Assembly: GCA_020403245.1 (NCBI GenBank)
Contig: JADBYA010000023.1
Span: forward strand, 62,001-126,000
Origin: Flavobacterium sp.
GTDB taxonomy: Bacteria; Bacteroidota; Bacteroidia; Flavobacteriales; Flavobacteriaceae
Direction: 5' to 3'
Length of the DNA: 64,000 nt
A program made the position numbers and the translations under genes. The notes under the pieces are model-generated. The model was not told the DNA's origin, ran no database searches, and worked only from the letters and a program-made list of their open reading frames with translations. Below are positions 8,503-16,114 of the stretch, piece by piece. Position 1 is the stretch's first letter, and each line of letters begins with the position of its first letter.

Positions 8503-9206
8503 AACAAATACCGAATTACCGTTTCAGCGGCATACAATCCAAAAAGACAGGGCATATAACTGTTCGTGCCATAAAACGATCTTTTGTAATTGGTGCCATC
8601 GGTCATTTTTAAGCTGCTCTCGTCTTGTATTTCCGAAGAGAAAACCACTTTTAGTTTGTCTATTTTATACTCTTTTAAACGCTTTCTTATGGTTTTAGCC
8701 AATAAACAATTGGTTGAATTACTAATACACGAAACTTTTACTTTGGCAGCTTCCATCTTTCCTCCTGCTCCCATACTCGATATTACTTTAACTCTTTGCC
8801 TTTTACAAGCAATAATCAAATGTAGTTTTGGAGTAACACTATCAATGCAGTCCAAAACATAGTCATAATCGGGAGTGATAATTTCTAATGCACGCTCTGG
8901 CGAAAGGAATTCCTCTATTCGAGTTAGGTTCAACTCTGGATTAATATCCATCAATCTGTCGCCAACAATTTTAACTTTAGGCAATCCAACAGTAGAATGT
9001 AGCGCTGGTAATTGTCTGTTTATGTTAGTAATATCTACGACATCACCATCTACAATAGTTAGATTTCCAACACCAGCTCGAGCTAAAAACTCGGCAGCAA
9101 AGGAACCAACTCCACCTAAGCCAACGACCAATACCTTGGAATTTTTTAAATTGTTTAATCCGTCATTTTTGAATAAGAGCGCTGCTCTCTCTTGCCACTT
9201 TGCCAT
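8481..9206 (-). CDS. tcdA: tRNA threonylcarbamoyladenosine dehydratase
   Basis: A 241-residue E1-like (ThiF/MoeB fold) protein. The ATP-binding VVGLGGVGSFAAEFLARAG is near residue 30, INRQ follows about 35 residues later, and the CIDSVTPKL segment is near residue 118. TcdA/CsdL dehydrates t6A at position 37 of tRNAs reading ANN codons to the cyclic form ct6A; absence of Cys-rich zinc knuckles and the length (about 240-270) favour TcdA over ThiF or MoeB. The C-terminus is charged and encoded by a simple repeat. It lies 6 bases downstream of tatD in a DUF1684-tatD-tcdA run. Confidence 0.9.
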   Translation of the reverse strand: MAKWQERAALLFKNDGLNNLKNSKVLVVGLGGVGSFAAEFLARAGVGNLTIVDGDVVDITNINRQLPALHSTVGLPKVKIVGDRLMDINPELNLTRIEEFLSPERALEIITPDYDYVLDCIDSVTPKLHLIIACKRQRVKVISSMGAGGKMEAAKVKVSCISNSTNCLLAKTIRKRLKEYKIDKLKVVFSSEIQDESSLKMTDGTNYKRSFYGTNSYMPCLFGLYAAETVIRYLLKKEERE

Positions 9207-9212
9207 TTTTTT

Positions 9213-9917
9213 TTATCTTTTTGAGGCACGAGCAATCGCATCCTCTTTTTGAGTGTATATTGATTTAAAAACTAAACTATAATTATTTTCTATTTGTTTT
9301 TGGAGTTCGCCCAAAGATATCTTTCTGTATTTTGCCGCCAAGGTATAAACTTCTTCCAATGTTTCGGTAATTGTATCCGTTTCTAGAAAAAAACGATTAT
9401 TTGGGATAGATTGGAAAACAGGTTTCAAATCAGTCCCGACGCTTCGGGATTGCAATAAATATTTTCCAAAAGATAGATAAAACCCATTATCCAATAACTG
9501 CTTGGCCAGTTGCTCGTTTTTTGAAAATCCATGAATAATTATTGGAACGGTAACATTTAGTCTTTTTTTAATTTCAATCAATTCATCAAAAGCTGCTACC
9601 AAATGCACTACCAATGGTTTTTGGTATTTCTCAGCCAAAGCAATTTGTTGTTCAAAAACTTCGATTTGCACTGCTATTGGAATTTCTATACGCTTATCTA
9701 AACCACATTCGCCAAGAGCCATACATTCGGGCTGTTGTGCTTTCTCTTCGATAATTTTTAAATCCAGTTCCAATCTGTTTTCATCAATATACCAAGGGTG
9801 AATTCCAATGGAATAATGCGGAATATTTTCGTCAAACTCCCAAGGATATTGATTGACCAATTCCAAAGTGGTTGGATTGTTAGTGAACTTGTGAGTATGC
9901 AAATTGAAGTATTGCAT
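9213..9917 (-). CDS. TatD family metal-dependent hydrolase
   Basis: A 234-residue TIM-barrel nuclease-type hydrolase. Metal ligands are seen in NLHTHKF (residues 4-10), GECGLD (about 76), VVHLVAA (about 109), HGFSKN and FLETDT. The family includes 3'-5' exonucleases and D-aminoacyl-tRNA deacylase-like members; this short form is common in Bacteroidota. Odd feature: a palindrome TCCCGA-CGCT-TCGGGA lies inside the gene (9434-9449) and gives an extra QSRSVGTDLK-like stretch between strands, not expected from the family. Its ATG overlaps the stop of DUF1684 by one base (TAATG), indicating translational coupling. Confidence 0.85.
   Translation of the reverse strand: MQYFNLHTHKFTNNPTTLELVNQYPWEFDENIPHYSIGIHPWYIDENRLELDLKIIEEKAQQPECMALGECGLDKRIEIPIAVQIEVFEQQIALAEKYQKPLVVHLVAAFDELIEIKKRLNVTVPIIIHGFSKNEQLAKQLLDNGFYLSFGKYLLQSRSVGTDLKPVFQSIPNNRFFLETDTITETLEEVYTLAAKYRKISLGELQKQIENNYSLVFKSIYTQKEDAIARASKR
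9434..9449. repeat. Palindromic mini-repeat within tatD
   Basis: TCCCGA, loop CGCT, TCGGGA. It stays in frame and encodes the SRSVG residues of the TatD protein. Its sequence resembles small palindromic repeats seen in other Bacteroidota genomes (recalled, not searched). Confidence 0.55.
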
Positions 9918-10504
9918 TAGTCATGAAACTTTTTTACACCAGCCAAAATGGCAATTTCTAAATCATTCTCGAGAGGAACAATAGGACAAGAATATTTATG
10001 GTTGTATGCACAATAAGGATTATACGCTTTATTGAAGTCGATTATTGTTTTATTTCCTTTTGGAATTCGCATATCAATATACCTTCCGCCTATGTAGCTT
10101 TCTTTTCCGCAAGTTAAATCAGAAAAAGGTAGAAAAAGATAATCTTCAAAACCTGCTTTTTTAATTAATTCTATATTTTGATACAAATTGAGTTTGAAAT
10201 CTTTTCCATCAATTGTAAATAATAATTCGCCATACTTCACATATTCGGGTGTCCGTGATGTTGACGTTTTCATTTTGAATATTTTTTCGTTTGGTAAACG
10301 GACGAACTTCGCTTTCACTATAAATTTAGTATTTATAGGAAAAAAATCCAACGATTTAAAAGATGCAAAATCCTCCGCGGTCAATGGGCTCTTTTCACGA
10401 TTTGAATAATCTTTATTGAGTGTGTCTTGGAATTCTTTTGATGATTCTTGTGCTGTTATCAAAAAACTTGTTAGTAAAAACAAAAGTGAAAATATTTTTT
10501 TCAT
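9917..10504 (-). CDS. DUF1684 domain secreted protein
   Basis: A 195-residue protein with a signal peptide (MKKIFSLLFLLTSFLITAQ). The DUF1684 signature is clear: YGELLFTIDGKDFKLNLYQN, FLPFSDLTCGKESYIGGRY and a C-terminal DFNKAYNPYCAYNHKYSCP with conserved cysteines. The family is of unknown biochemical function; the core is beta-rich and ends with a Cys/Tyr-rich motif. It is the first gene of the DUF1684-tatD-tcdA run. A TATTTTTG -7 box (10519-10526 on this strand) lies just upstream, giving a very short leader. Confidence 0.9.
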   Translation of the reverse strand: MKKIFSLLFLLTSFLITAQESSKEFQDTLNKDYSNREKSPLTAEDFASFKSLDFFPINTKFIVKAKFVRLPNEKIFKMKTSTSRTPEYVKYGELLFTIDGKDFKLNLYQNIELIKKAGFEDYLFLPFSDLTCGKESYIGGRYIDMRIPKGNKTIIDFNKAYNPYCAYNHKYSCPIVPLENDLEIAILAGVKKFHD

Positions 10505-10572
10505 TGTGTACTTTTTAACAAAAATACTGTAAAACTAACTACGCTTCCAAGAGTATGAGCCACAAAATTTTT

Positions 10573-10580
10573 TAAATTTG
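10573..10580 (+). promoter_or_regulatory. Candidate -7 box for the MFS gene
   Basis: TAAATTTG fits TAnnTTTG, 18 bases before the ATG at 10599. Together with the opposite box at 10519-10526 it makes a divergent promoter region. Confidence 0.5.
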
Positions 10581-10598
10581 TAAATCAAACATTACTTC

Positions 10599-11822
10599 AT
10601 GCTCCAAGTAGCTTTTCAACGCTATATCAATAATTTCAGAGGATTTTCAAGAGAAATTTGGATTCTCGCCATTATTACTTTTATCAATCGTGCGGGAACG
10701 ATGGTTTTGCCTTTTCTTTCAAAGTATTTGAAGGAAGATTTGCATTTCACTTATGGAGAAGTTGGATGGATTATGGTTTGTTTTGGTTTTGGTTCGATAC
10801 TTGGTTCTTGGTTGGGTGGAAAGCTTTCGGATAAAATTGGGTTCTACCGCATCATGATTATTAGCTTGCTGGTTAGTGGTCTACTCTTTTTTGTTATTCA
10901 ATTCATTACCAGTTTTATAGGTCTTTGTATCAGTATGTTTTTGATCATGACTGTAGCTGACATGTATCGTCCTGCGATGTTTGTTTCATTGGGTGCCTAT
11001 GCCAAACCTGAAATCCGAACTCGTGCGCTTACTTTGGTCAGACTAGCTATTAATCTTGGCTTTGCGGCTGGACCTGCATTAGGCGGTTTGATAATTATGA
11101 ATATTGGTTATCGTGGGTTGTTTTGGGCAGATGGTGCTACCTGTATCATAGCTATTCTAATTTTTTGGTTAAAAGTGAAAGAAAAGAAAAAAACAGCTTT
11201 TCGCGATAAAGTTCACCCAGGCGAAGTGTTGACCCATTCAGTCTTCAAAGACAAGCCATTTATGATTTTTCTTTTTACGTGTTTAATTTCGGGTATTTTA
11301 TTTTTTCAATTGTTTACTACTATCCCACTCTATCATAAAGAACAATTTAGCTTAACCGAATTTCAAACTGGCCTGCTGTTAACTATGAACGGTTTGATGA
11401 TTTTCTTCTTAGAAATGCCTATTGTTAGCTATGTGGAACGACATCATATTAGCAAAGTGAAAGTAGTTGCCTTAGGATCTTTATTAATGGCTATTAGTAT
11501 GTTGTTGATGCTTATCAATACTTGGTCTGGTATTCTCATTATTATGATGGTGTTTATGACCTTTGGGGAAATGTTTGCCTTTCCTTTCTCTAATTCGGTA
11601 TCATTGAGCAGAGCACCTAAAGGGCATGAAGGCCGTTATATGGCTATATATACGATGAGTTTCAGCTCGGCTCATATCCTTAGTGCGAAAATGGGTATGG
11701 AAATTATTGAATATTTTGGTTACCAAATGAATTGGTTGTTTATGGGACTTCTTGGTTTATTGGGTTTCATTTTAGGGATTTGGGTGTTTCGACTGATACG
11801 AAATGAAAATAATAACCTCTAA
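10599..11822 (+). CDS. MFS transporter
   Basis: A 407-residue integral membrane protein with about 12 predicted helices in two halves. Loop 2-3 carries the major facilitator signature GSWLGGKLSDKIG near residue 70, and helix 5 has the LGFAAGPALGG pattern typical of drug:H+ antiporters. A charged central loop (KVKEKKKTAFRDKVHPGEV) separates the halves. It probably exports drugs or small metabolites, but the substrate is unknown. The gene is alone, divergent from DUF1684. Confidence 0.88.
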   Translation: MLQVAFQRYINNFRGFSREIWILAIITFINRAGTMVLPFLSKYLKEDLHFTYGEVGWIMVCFGFGSILGSWLGGKLSDKIGFYRIMIISLLVSGLLFFVIQFITSFIGLCISMFLIMTVADMYRPAMFVSLGAYAKPEIRTRALTLVRLAINLGFAAGPALGGLIIMNIGYRGLFWADGATCIIAILIFWLKVKEKKKTAFRDKVHPGEVLTHSVFKDKPFMIFLFTCLISGILFFQLFTTIPLYHKEQFSLTEFQTGLLLTMNGLMIFFLEMPIVSYVERHHISKVKVVALGSLLMAISMLLMLINTWSGILIIMMVFMTFGEMFAFPFSNSVSLSRAPKGHEGRYMAIYTMSFSSAHILSAKMGMEIIEYFGYQMNWLFMGLLGLLGFILGIWVFRLIRNENNNL

Positions 11823-11868
11823 AATATTATTTTTAATTATTTAAAAGTTAAAAAACTACTAATGTATA

Positions 11869-11898
11869 TTTGATGTTTTAATATCTATACTAAATTTG
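11869..11898 (+). promoter_or_regulatory. Promoter of the secreted unknown at 11923
   Basis: TTTG (11869-11872), 18 bases, then TAAATTTG (11891-11898). This matches the Bacteroidota sigma-A promoter pattern and lies 24 bases before the ATG. Confidence 0.65.
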
Positions 11899-11922
11899 AT
11901 TGTAATTTTAAATCAATAAATC

Positions 11923-12639
11923 ATGAAGTACGCCATTAAATTTGCAAGTTTATTGTTGTTTGTCGTCTTTCATTCTTATGCTCAAACTACTGAAAATGAT
12001 CCCGTAGTTAAACTTTTGAAAGACATGTATTTTATTACTTGGAACAAAAACACACCCGAACAACAAATGAAAGAGGATGTGAAGGTATTTGCTGAAAAAG
12101 GTGTTACTTTAAAATACAGCAATGTAAAACGAAATGATAAAAATGAAATTATAGCCATCAGTATTTCTTATAAAACAAAAATTGGTGAAAAGGGTTCACT
12201 GCGTTATGATAATATAAAACCGATAGCTGATATTAAAATTTACAAGCAAAATAATGAAGTTGGTTTTGGGCAAATGCCAATCTTAAATGTTGGTGTTGCT
12301 ATTTCTTCTAATGCTGAACAGGAAGATGCATTAATGAAAAACTATAAATACTCCTATCCATATGAAAAAACTTCTGGTTCACGAACTATAACAAGTATTC
12401 AAAAAACAGGTAAAGAACCCTTAATTATTGAAGATGGTAAAGTAATTGAAGGTGGAACTGACTATACCAAAGAAGAGATTGACGAATTTATTAAGCAAAC
12501 TAACAAAAGTAGCACTAGCAATGGAGGATACAAACAATTTAATTACAAAAAAGGCAATCAAGATTTTTCTGAAGAATTGCAAAACATTCAAAAACAACTG
12601 GATGAATTAAAACAAAAACAAGAAAACAATAAAATGTGA
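11923..12639 (+). CDS. Secreted protein of unknown function
   Basis: A 238-residue protein with a signal peptide (MKYAIKFASLLLFVVFHSYAQ). The central part (about residues 45-130) alternates strands in a pattern like the exported C-terminal domains of some Bacteroidota BlaR1/M56-type proteins (VTLKYSNVKRNDKNEIIAIS); this likeness is from memory and weak. Residues about 160-238 are polar, ending in a Q/K/E-rich probable coiled coil (ELQNIQKQLDELKQKQ). No catalytic motif is visible. It has its own promoter and is followed by a terminator, so it is probably monocistronic. Confidence 0.8.
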   Translation: MKYAIKFASLLLFVVFHSYAQTTENDPVVKLLKDMYFITWNKNTPEQQMKEDVKVFAEKGVTLKYSNVKRNDKNEIIAISISYKTKIGEKGSLRYDNIKPIADIKIYKQNNEVGFGQMPILNVGVAISSNAEQEDALMKNYKYSYPYEKTSGSRTITSIQKTGKEPLIIEDGKVIEGGTDYTKEEIDEFIKQTNKSSTSNGGYKQFNYKKGNQDFSEELQNIQKQLDELKQKQENNKM

Positions 12640-12726
12640 TAGAACAGGACGAGGGAAAAATAAAAAATCCGAAGACGATGAGAAAGATGGGAAGAAAGAG
12701 TTTAAAAACTCAAAAAGCATAAACTA

Positions 12727-12752
12727 AATCCGCTCCAAAGCGGATTTTTTTT
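12727..12752 (+). terminator. Rho-independent terminator
   Basis: AATCCGCT-CCAA-AGCGGATT followed by nine or more T. It closes the transcript of the gene ending at 12639. Confidence 0.88.
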
Positions 12753-12767
12753 TAGACTCAACTTTAC

Positions 12768-12775
12768 TATATTTG
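12768..12775 (+). promoter_or_regulatory. Candidate -7 box for the serine hydrolase
   Basis: TATATTTG matches TAnnTTTG, 15 bases before the ATG at 12791. It begins only about 16 bases after the preceding terminator T-run. Confidence 0.55.
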
Positions 12776-12790
12776 AAAAAAAAATACAAG

Positions 12791-14170
12791 ATGAAAAAAA
12801 CAGTACTTCTTTGCTTCTTCACTTTATTCTTCATTTTTGCACACGCTCAAGACAAAGCAAGTAGAATCGACAGTTTATTAACCGCTTACAGTAATCAAAA
12901 AGCATTTAATGGAAACGTTTTGGTAGCTGAAAAAGGTATCGTACTCTTCAAAAAGAGTTATGGTTATGCAGATGAAGAAACCCAAAGAAAACTGAATCCC
13001 GAAACTGTTTTTGAATTAGCGTCAGTTTCGAAACAATTTACGGCTATGGGTATTGTTTTACTTCAAAAACAAGGAAAACTATCATTTGATGATCCTATAA
13101 AAAAATACATTCCTGAATTGAGTTTTTATGAAGGAATAACCATAAGAAACCTATTACATCATACAGGCGGTTTACCTGATTATATGGAACTTTTTACGGA
13201 ACATTGGGACAAATCAAAAATTGCTGTAAATCAAGATATTGTTACGCTTTTTGCCACACACAAACCAAAAGTACTATTTCAACCTAACGAAAAGTATGAA
13301 TACAGCAACACAGGTTATGCGCTACTAGGACTTATAATTGAGAAAGTGTCAAAACAATCGTTTGGAGATTACTTGAAAGCCACTATTTTCAAACCTTTAC
13401 AAATGAATAACACCCAAGTGTATCGCAGTCGTTATCAACCAGAAGTGATTCCAAATTATGCAAATGGTTATGTACTAGACGAAAAAAATAATAAAGTAAA
13501 ACCAGATACTTTTGGAAAAGAATTCTTTACTTATTATCTTGACGGAATTGTAGGCGATGGCATGGTAAATTCTAACCTTGACGATTTATTAAAATGGGAC
13601 AGAGCTCTTTATGGAACGCAACTAGTAAACGACTCAGACAAGCAACTCATTTTTAGTTCGATTAAAACCTTAGACGGCAAAAACACTAATTATGGTTTTG
13701 GTTGGGGCATAAGTCAACATGTGAAATATGGAAAATCAGTGAGTCATACCGGAAGTTGGGCAGGATATCTCACAGCGATTTCACGCTTTTTGACAGAGGA
13801 TAAAACAATCATCATTTTACAAAACAACCTTACTCAAACTACCAAAATACCAATCGATGAAATTAAAAGAATCCTCTATAACGAAAGCATAGTTGATAAG
13901 ATAGAAAACAAAATAGCGCTGACTACAAAAGATTTAGATGTTTATTTAGGGGAATATTCTAGCCCCGAATTTCCGTTAAAAGTCACGATTACCAAAGACA
14001 ATGTCACTTTGATGGCTGAGGCAACTGGGCAATCTGCCTTTCCATTAAATGCCATTGCTAAGGACAAGTTCGAATTTAAAAGAGCAGGTATACTTCTCGA
14101 ATTTGTGCCTTCCGAAAAGAAAATGATACTCAACCAAGGCGGAAAACAGTTTGTATTTACGAAATCCTAG
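12791..14170 (+). CDS. Serine hydrolase (class C beta-lactamase fold)
   Basis: A 459-residue exported protein, started at ATG 12791 to give a proper signal peptide (MKKTVLLCFFTLFFIFAHAQ); the TTG 18 bases upstream overlaps the promoter. It has the three penicillin-recognising motifs: SVSK at residues 78-81, YSN near 178 and HTGS near 322. The C-terminal 100 residues form an extra beta domain common in Bacteroidota homologues. Such proteins include esterases, D-aminopeptidases and beta-lactamases, so resistance cannot be inferred. It is followed after 1 base by a small ORF. Confidence 0.9.
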   Translation: MKKTVLLCFFTLFFIFAHAQDKASRIDSLLTAYSNQKAFNGNVLVAEKGIVLFKKSYGYADEETQRKLNPETVFELASVSKQFTAMGIVLLQKQGKLSFDDPIKKYIPELSFYEGITIRNLLHHTGGLPDYMELFTEHWDKSKIAVNQDIVTLFATHKPKVLFQPNEKYEYSNTGYALLGLIIEKVSKQSFGDYLKATIFKPLQMNNTQVYRSRYQPEVIPNYANGYVLDEKNNKVKPDTFGKEFFTYYLDGIVGDGMVNSNLDDLLKWDRALYGTQLVNDSDKQLIFSSIKTLDGKNTNYGFGWGISQHVKYGKSVSHTGSWAGYLTAISRFLTEDKTIIILQNNLTQTTKIPIDEIKRILYNESIVDKIENKIALTTKDLDVYLGEYSSPEFPLKVTITKDNVTLMAEATGQSAFPLNAIAKDKFEFKRAGILLEFVPSEKKMILNQGGKQFVFTKS

Positions 14171-14171
14171 T

Positions 14172-14315
14172 ATGGTGTACAAAACTCTAGCTAAACTCAA
14201 TAAAGTACTCTTACCCAGTTTCACCAAACAGCAATTGGATTTATCCAAAGCCAAAAAATGGCAAATGGCAATTATAGGTTGGCGTTATTATGTAACGAAA
14301 AGAGCTCTTGATTAA
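14172..14315 (+). CDS. 47-residue small basic protein
   Basis: This short ORF begins 1 base after the serine hydrolase stop. It is basic and amphipathic, ending with WQMAIIGWRYYVTKRALD. I recall very similar short proteins in flavobacteria, often labelled SsrA-binding protein, although it is far shorter than and unlike true SmpB; that label should not be trusted. Its stop overlaps the stop of the convergent apt gene by 4 bases. The motif-like C-terminus and coupling to the upstream gene support it as real. Confidence 0.7.
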   Translation: MVYKTLAKLNKVLLPSFTKQQLDLSKAKKWQMAIIGWRYYVTKRALD

Positions 14316-14824
14316 TAGGTTAAAGCAGCAAGTATTTCTCTATTGCCTAGTTTCAGTCTGCCTTGCAGTGCTGTAATTTCCATTATAAAATTCATTTGCA
14401 CAATCTCACCACCAAGTCTTTCAACCAATTCACAAACAGCTTTTGCGGTTCCGCCAGTAGCCAAAACATCATCATGAATTACTACTTTATCCCCTTTTTG
14501 AATAGCATCAATATGCATTTCTAAAGTGTCTGAACCATATTCTAATTGATAGGAAGCCGAAATAGTTTGGAATGGAAGTTTTTTAGGTTTTCGCACTGGA
14601 ATGAAACCCACATTTAATTTTTCTGCTAACAAAATTCCAAAGAAAAATCCACGACTCTCTACTCCTACTACCTTGTCAATTTTTTTATCTTTTAGTGACG
14701 AAATCAAAATTTCCAAACATTCATTCCGAGCTTGAGGATTAATTAGCATTGGTGTTATGTCTTTAAATAGTATACCCTCTTTGGGAAAATTTTCTACATC
14801 GCGAATGTATTTTTCTAAGGACAT
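14312..14824 (-). CDS. apt: Adenine phosphoribosyltransferase
   Basis: A 170-residue type I phosphoribosyltransferase, the usual length. It converts adenine plus PRPP to AMP in purine salvage. The N-terminal FPKEGILFKDITPML is typical of Apt, VVGVESRGFFFG is near residue 54, and the PRPP-binding loop VVIHDDVLATGGTA is near residue 120. It stands alone on this strand, divergent from the tRNA gene and convergent with the small 47-residue ORF. Confidence 0.95.
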   Translation of the reverse strand: MSLEKYIRDVENFPKEGILFKDITPMLINPQARNECLEILISSLKDKKIDKVVGVESRGFFFGILLAEKLNVGFIPVRKPKKLPFQTISASYQLEYGSDTLEMHIDAIQKGDKVVIHDDVLATGGTAKAVCELVERLGGEIVQMNFIMEITALQGRLKLGNREILAALTY

Positions 14825-14852
14825 TTTTTTTTAGGTTTTAAATCAAATTAGG

Positions 14853-14883
14853 TTTGCAAGTTACACATTTATGATTATATTTG
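14853..14883 (+). promoter_or_regulatory. Promoter of tRNA-Arg
   Basis: TTTG (14853-14856), 19 bases, then TATATTTG (14876-14883): a consensus Bacteroidota promoter. It leaves about 85 bases of leader before the tRNA. The leader holds an 11-codon ATG ORF (14896-14931) and small inverted repeats (ACTG/CAGT, GCCT/AGGC). Confidence 0.7.
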
Positions 14884-14973
14884 CACCCACAAAAAATGCC
14901 TCGTAACGATCCAGAAGTATCAGGAGAATAGCACACTGTTTACCAATCAGTAGGCAAATTTGGTAAAATTAAT

Positions 14974-15047
14974 GGCCTCGTGGCGCAACTGAATAGCGCA
15001 CTTGATTACGGCTCAAGAGGTTACTGGTTTGAATCCAGTCGAGGTCA
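14974..15047 (+). tRNA. tRNA-Arg (anticodon ACG)
   Basis: A complete cloverleaf can be folded by eye. Acceptor GGCCTCG (14974-14980) pairs with CGAGGTC (15040-15046) with one G-U, and the discriminator is A. The D stem is GCGC/GCGC. The anticodon stem CTTGA/TCAAG encloses TTACGGC, giving anticodon ACG (15008-15010). The T stem is ACTGG/CCAGT with loop TTTGAAT. CCA is not encoded. It reads CGN arginine codons (A34 is normally edited to inosine by TadA). Confidence 0.95.
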
Positions 15048-15051
15048 CTGT

Positions 15052-15100
15052 AAAAATCCTTAAATATACTTTAAATCAGTAGTTTAAGGATTTTTTATTT
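15052..15100 (+). terminator. Terminator after tRNA-Arg
   Basis: AAAAATCCTTAAA (15052-15064) pairs with TTTAAGGATTTTT (15083-15095), followed by further T residues. It closes the tRNA transcript. Confidence 0.8.
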
Positions 15101-15131
15101 TTAATATTTGTATGATTATTGTAATGTCAAT

Positions 15132-15164
15132 TCAAAAAAAAACGAAACAAATTGCTTTGTTTCG
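15132..15164 (-). terminator. Terminator of the toxin-antitoxin transcript
   Basis: On the minus strand CGAAACAAA-GCAA-TTTGTTTCG is followed by nine T. It lies about 35 bases beyond the end of the decayed toxin gene. Confidence 0.8.
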
Positions 15165-15198
15165 GTCGATTAAAAAAAATCTTTGGACGGATTTTATT

Positions 15199-15479
15199 TT
15201 ATTTGTCGGAATAATGCCCCATTGCCGATATAACAAAAACGGTAACAATATTGTTTTCTAATTAGTAAACAATTCTATCTTTTTGGTTTATACGTCTTGA
15301 CCAAAATCCTGTAAGTTCATATTTTAACGCTTCGGGTTTTCCAATACCCTCAAATGGTGTATTTTCTAATTCAATAAGAATTTTTGCAATATTGTTTATT
15401 GTTTTCTTTCTCCTGTTTTTAAATGCTTTTTTATATGCCTTTCTGCAACTGGATTAACTATTACTTTAAACTTCCCCAT
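15199..15479 (-). pseudogene. Decayed YoeB/Txe-family toxin
   Basis: The ATG (15479) overlaps the end of the antitoxin gene, as is usual for these modules, and opens a RelE-fold toxin frame: KFKVIVNPVAERHIKKHLK. The frame then breaks in an A-run near 15402-15405, where restoring one A re-joins it. It continues with PFEGIGKPEALKYELTGFW and SRRINQKDRIVY, is cut by a TAA (15262-15264), and resumes as LENNIVTVFVISAMGHYSD to a natural stop at 15199. With one base restored the length is 94 codons, normal for the family. YoeB-type toxins are ribosome-dependent mRNA interferases. Two independent lesions make a functional toxin unlikely. Confidence 0.85.
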
Positions 15480-15697
15480 ATATCTTTTGTATCAATAACT
15501 TTCCCTGTTTTTTGCTTTGCTGATGATTTTATCATAGCTACAAATTTAGGATTGTAAGGACTTTTTTCATTTGTTGCCGTTGGTTTTTTAAAACCAGTAT
15601 CAATAAAAACGCCTTTATTTGAAGTAGAAAGTATTTTGGCTAATTCTAACAAAGTTTTACCTGCTTTGGTTCGCTCGTTTATAGTTATTGTTGTCAT
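15461..15697 (-). CDS. DUF2683-like antitoxin of a broken type II TA module
   Basis: A 78-residue protein started at ATG 15697 (MTTITINERTKAGKTLLELA); an upstream ATG at 15727 would run through the promoter. It is organised as a short N-terminal ribbon/helix part and a C-terminal tail with SPYNPKFVAMIKSSAKQK and DIWGSLK, as in small Bacteroidota antitoxins paired with YoeB/Txe toxins. The toxin start lies inside its last codons. The antitoxin frame is intact although the toxin is broken, as expected because loss of the antitoxin first would be harmful. A TATATTTG box lies about 20 bases upstream on this strand. Confidence 0.8.
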   Translation of the reverse strand: MTTITINERTKAGKTLLELAKILSTSNKGVFIDTGFKKPTATNEKSPYNPKFVAMIKSSAKQKTGKVIDTKDIWGSLK

Positions 15698-15727
15698 AAT
15701 TTCTATTTTTAAAATACAAATATACAA

Positions 15728-15760
15728 AAAACGTGCTACATTGCTGTAACACGTTTTTTT
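15728..15760. terminator. Bidirectional terminator hairpin
   Basis: ACGTGCTACA-TTGC-TGTAACACGT with T-runs on both strands. It lies just upstream of the antitoxin and insulates it from whatever lay beyond. Confidence 0.75.
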
Positions 15761-16114
15761 AAATAAAAGTTTGACGGCTCTTTATTTTAACATCGCCAAC
15801 GCTGATTTTTGCGATTTGTTTTTTCCAATAGCTACCAATTTATGAGCTTTGATACTATTGATTTTAAATTTAAGTAAAAAATGATTTGTATTTTAGAAAA
15901 CGTTGTTGATGATTTACGAAAAGTAGAGAAGTCTTAAATACTATTATCAAATCAATTTTGAATAAATAATTTTATATATTTCTAATACTTTATTTAATAA
16001 CTTAAAAATAAAATTCAGTCAAAATTAGTTTTTCAATCTTTGATTGAAAAGTACTTTTAATTTCAACTAAGGAACTCATTCTAGATCTTGCGAAGCAAAA
16101 TCCAAATATACCAA
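15761..16114. other. Gene-poor stretch with coding-like fragments
   Basis: No complete gene is seen. On the minus strand 15782-15890 is an open frame without a start codon that ends as a protein-like tail (KAHKLVAIGKNKSQKSALAM). On the plus strand 15881-15937 is an 18-codon ATG ORF (MICILENVVDDLRKVEKS). Both could be remnants of lost accessory genes; neither can be assigned. The rest (15940-16080) is very AT-rich. Confidence 0.4.

Noticed and set aside
12791..14170. Antibiotic-resistance beta-lactamase
   Set aside because: The fold motifs are shared by many esterases and peptidases, and nothing specific points to beta-lactam hydrolysis.
14898..14957. A second, degenerate tRNA upstream of tRNA-Arg
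   Set aside because: Only a GCCT/AGGC outer pairing and one small hairpin fit; no anticodon or T arm can be drawn.
15199..15479. Complete type II toxin gene
   Set aside because: The frame has both a one-base loss and an in-frame stop.
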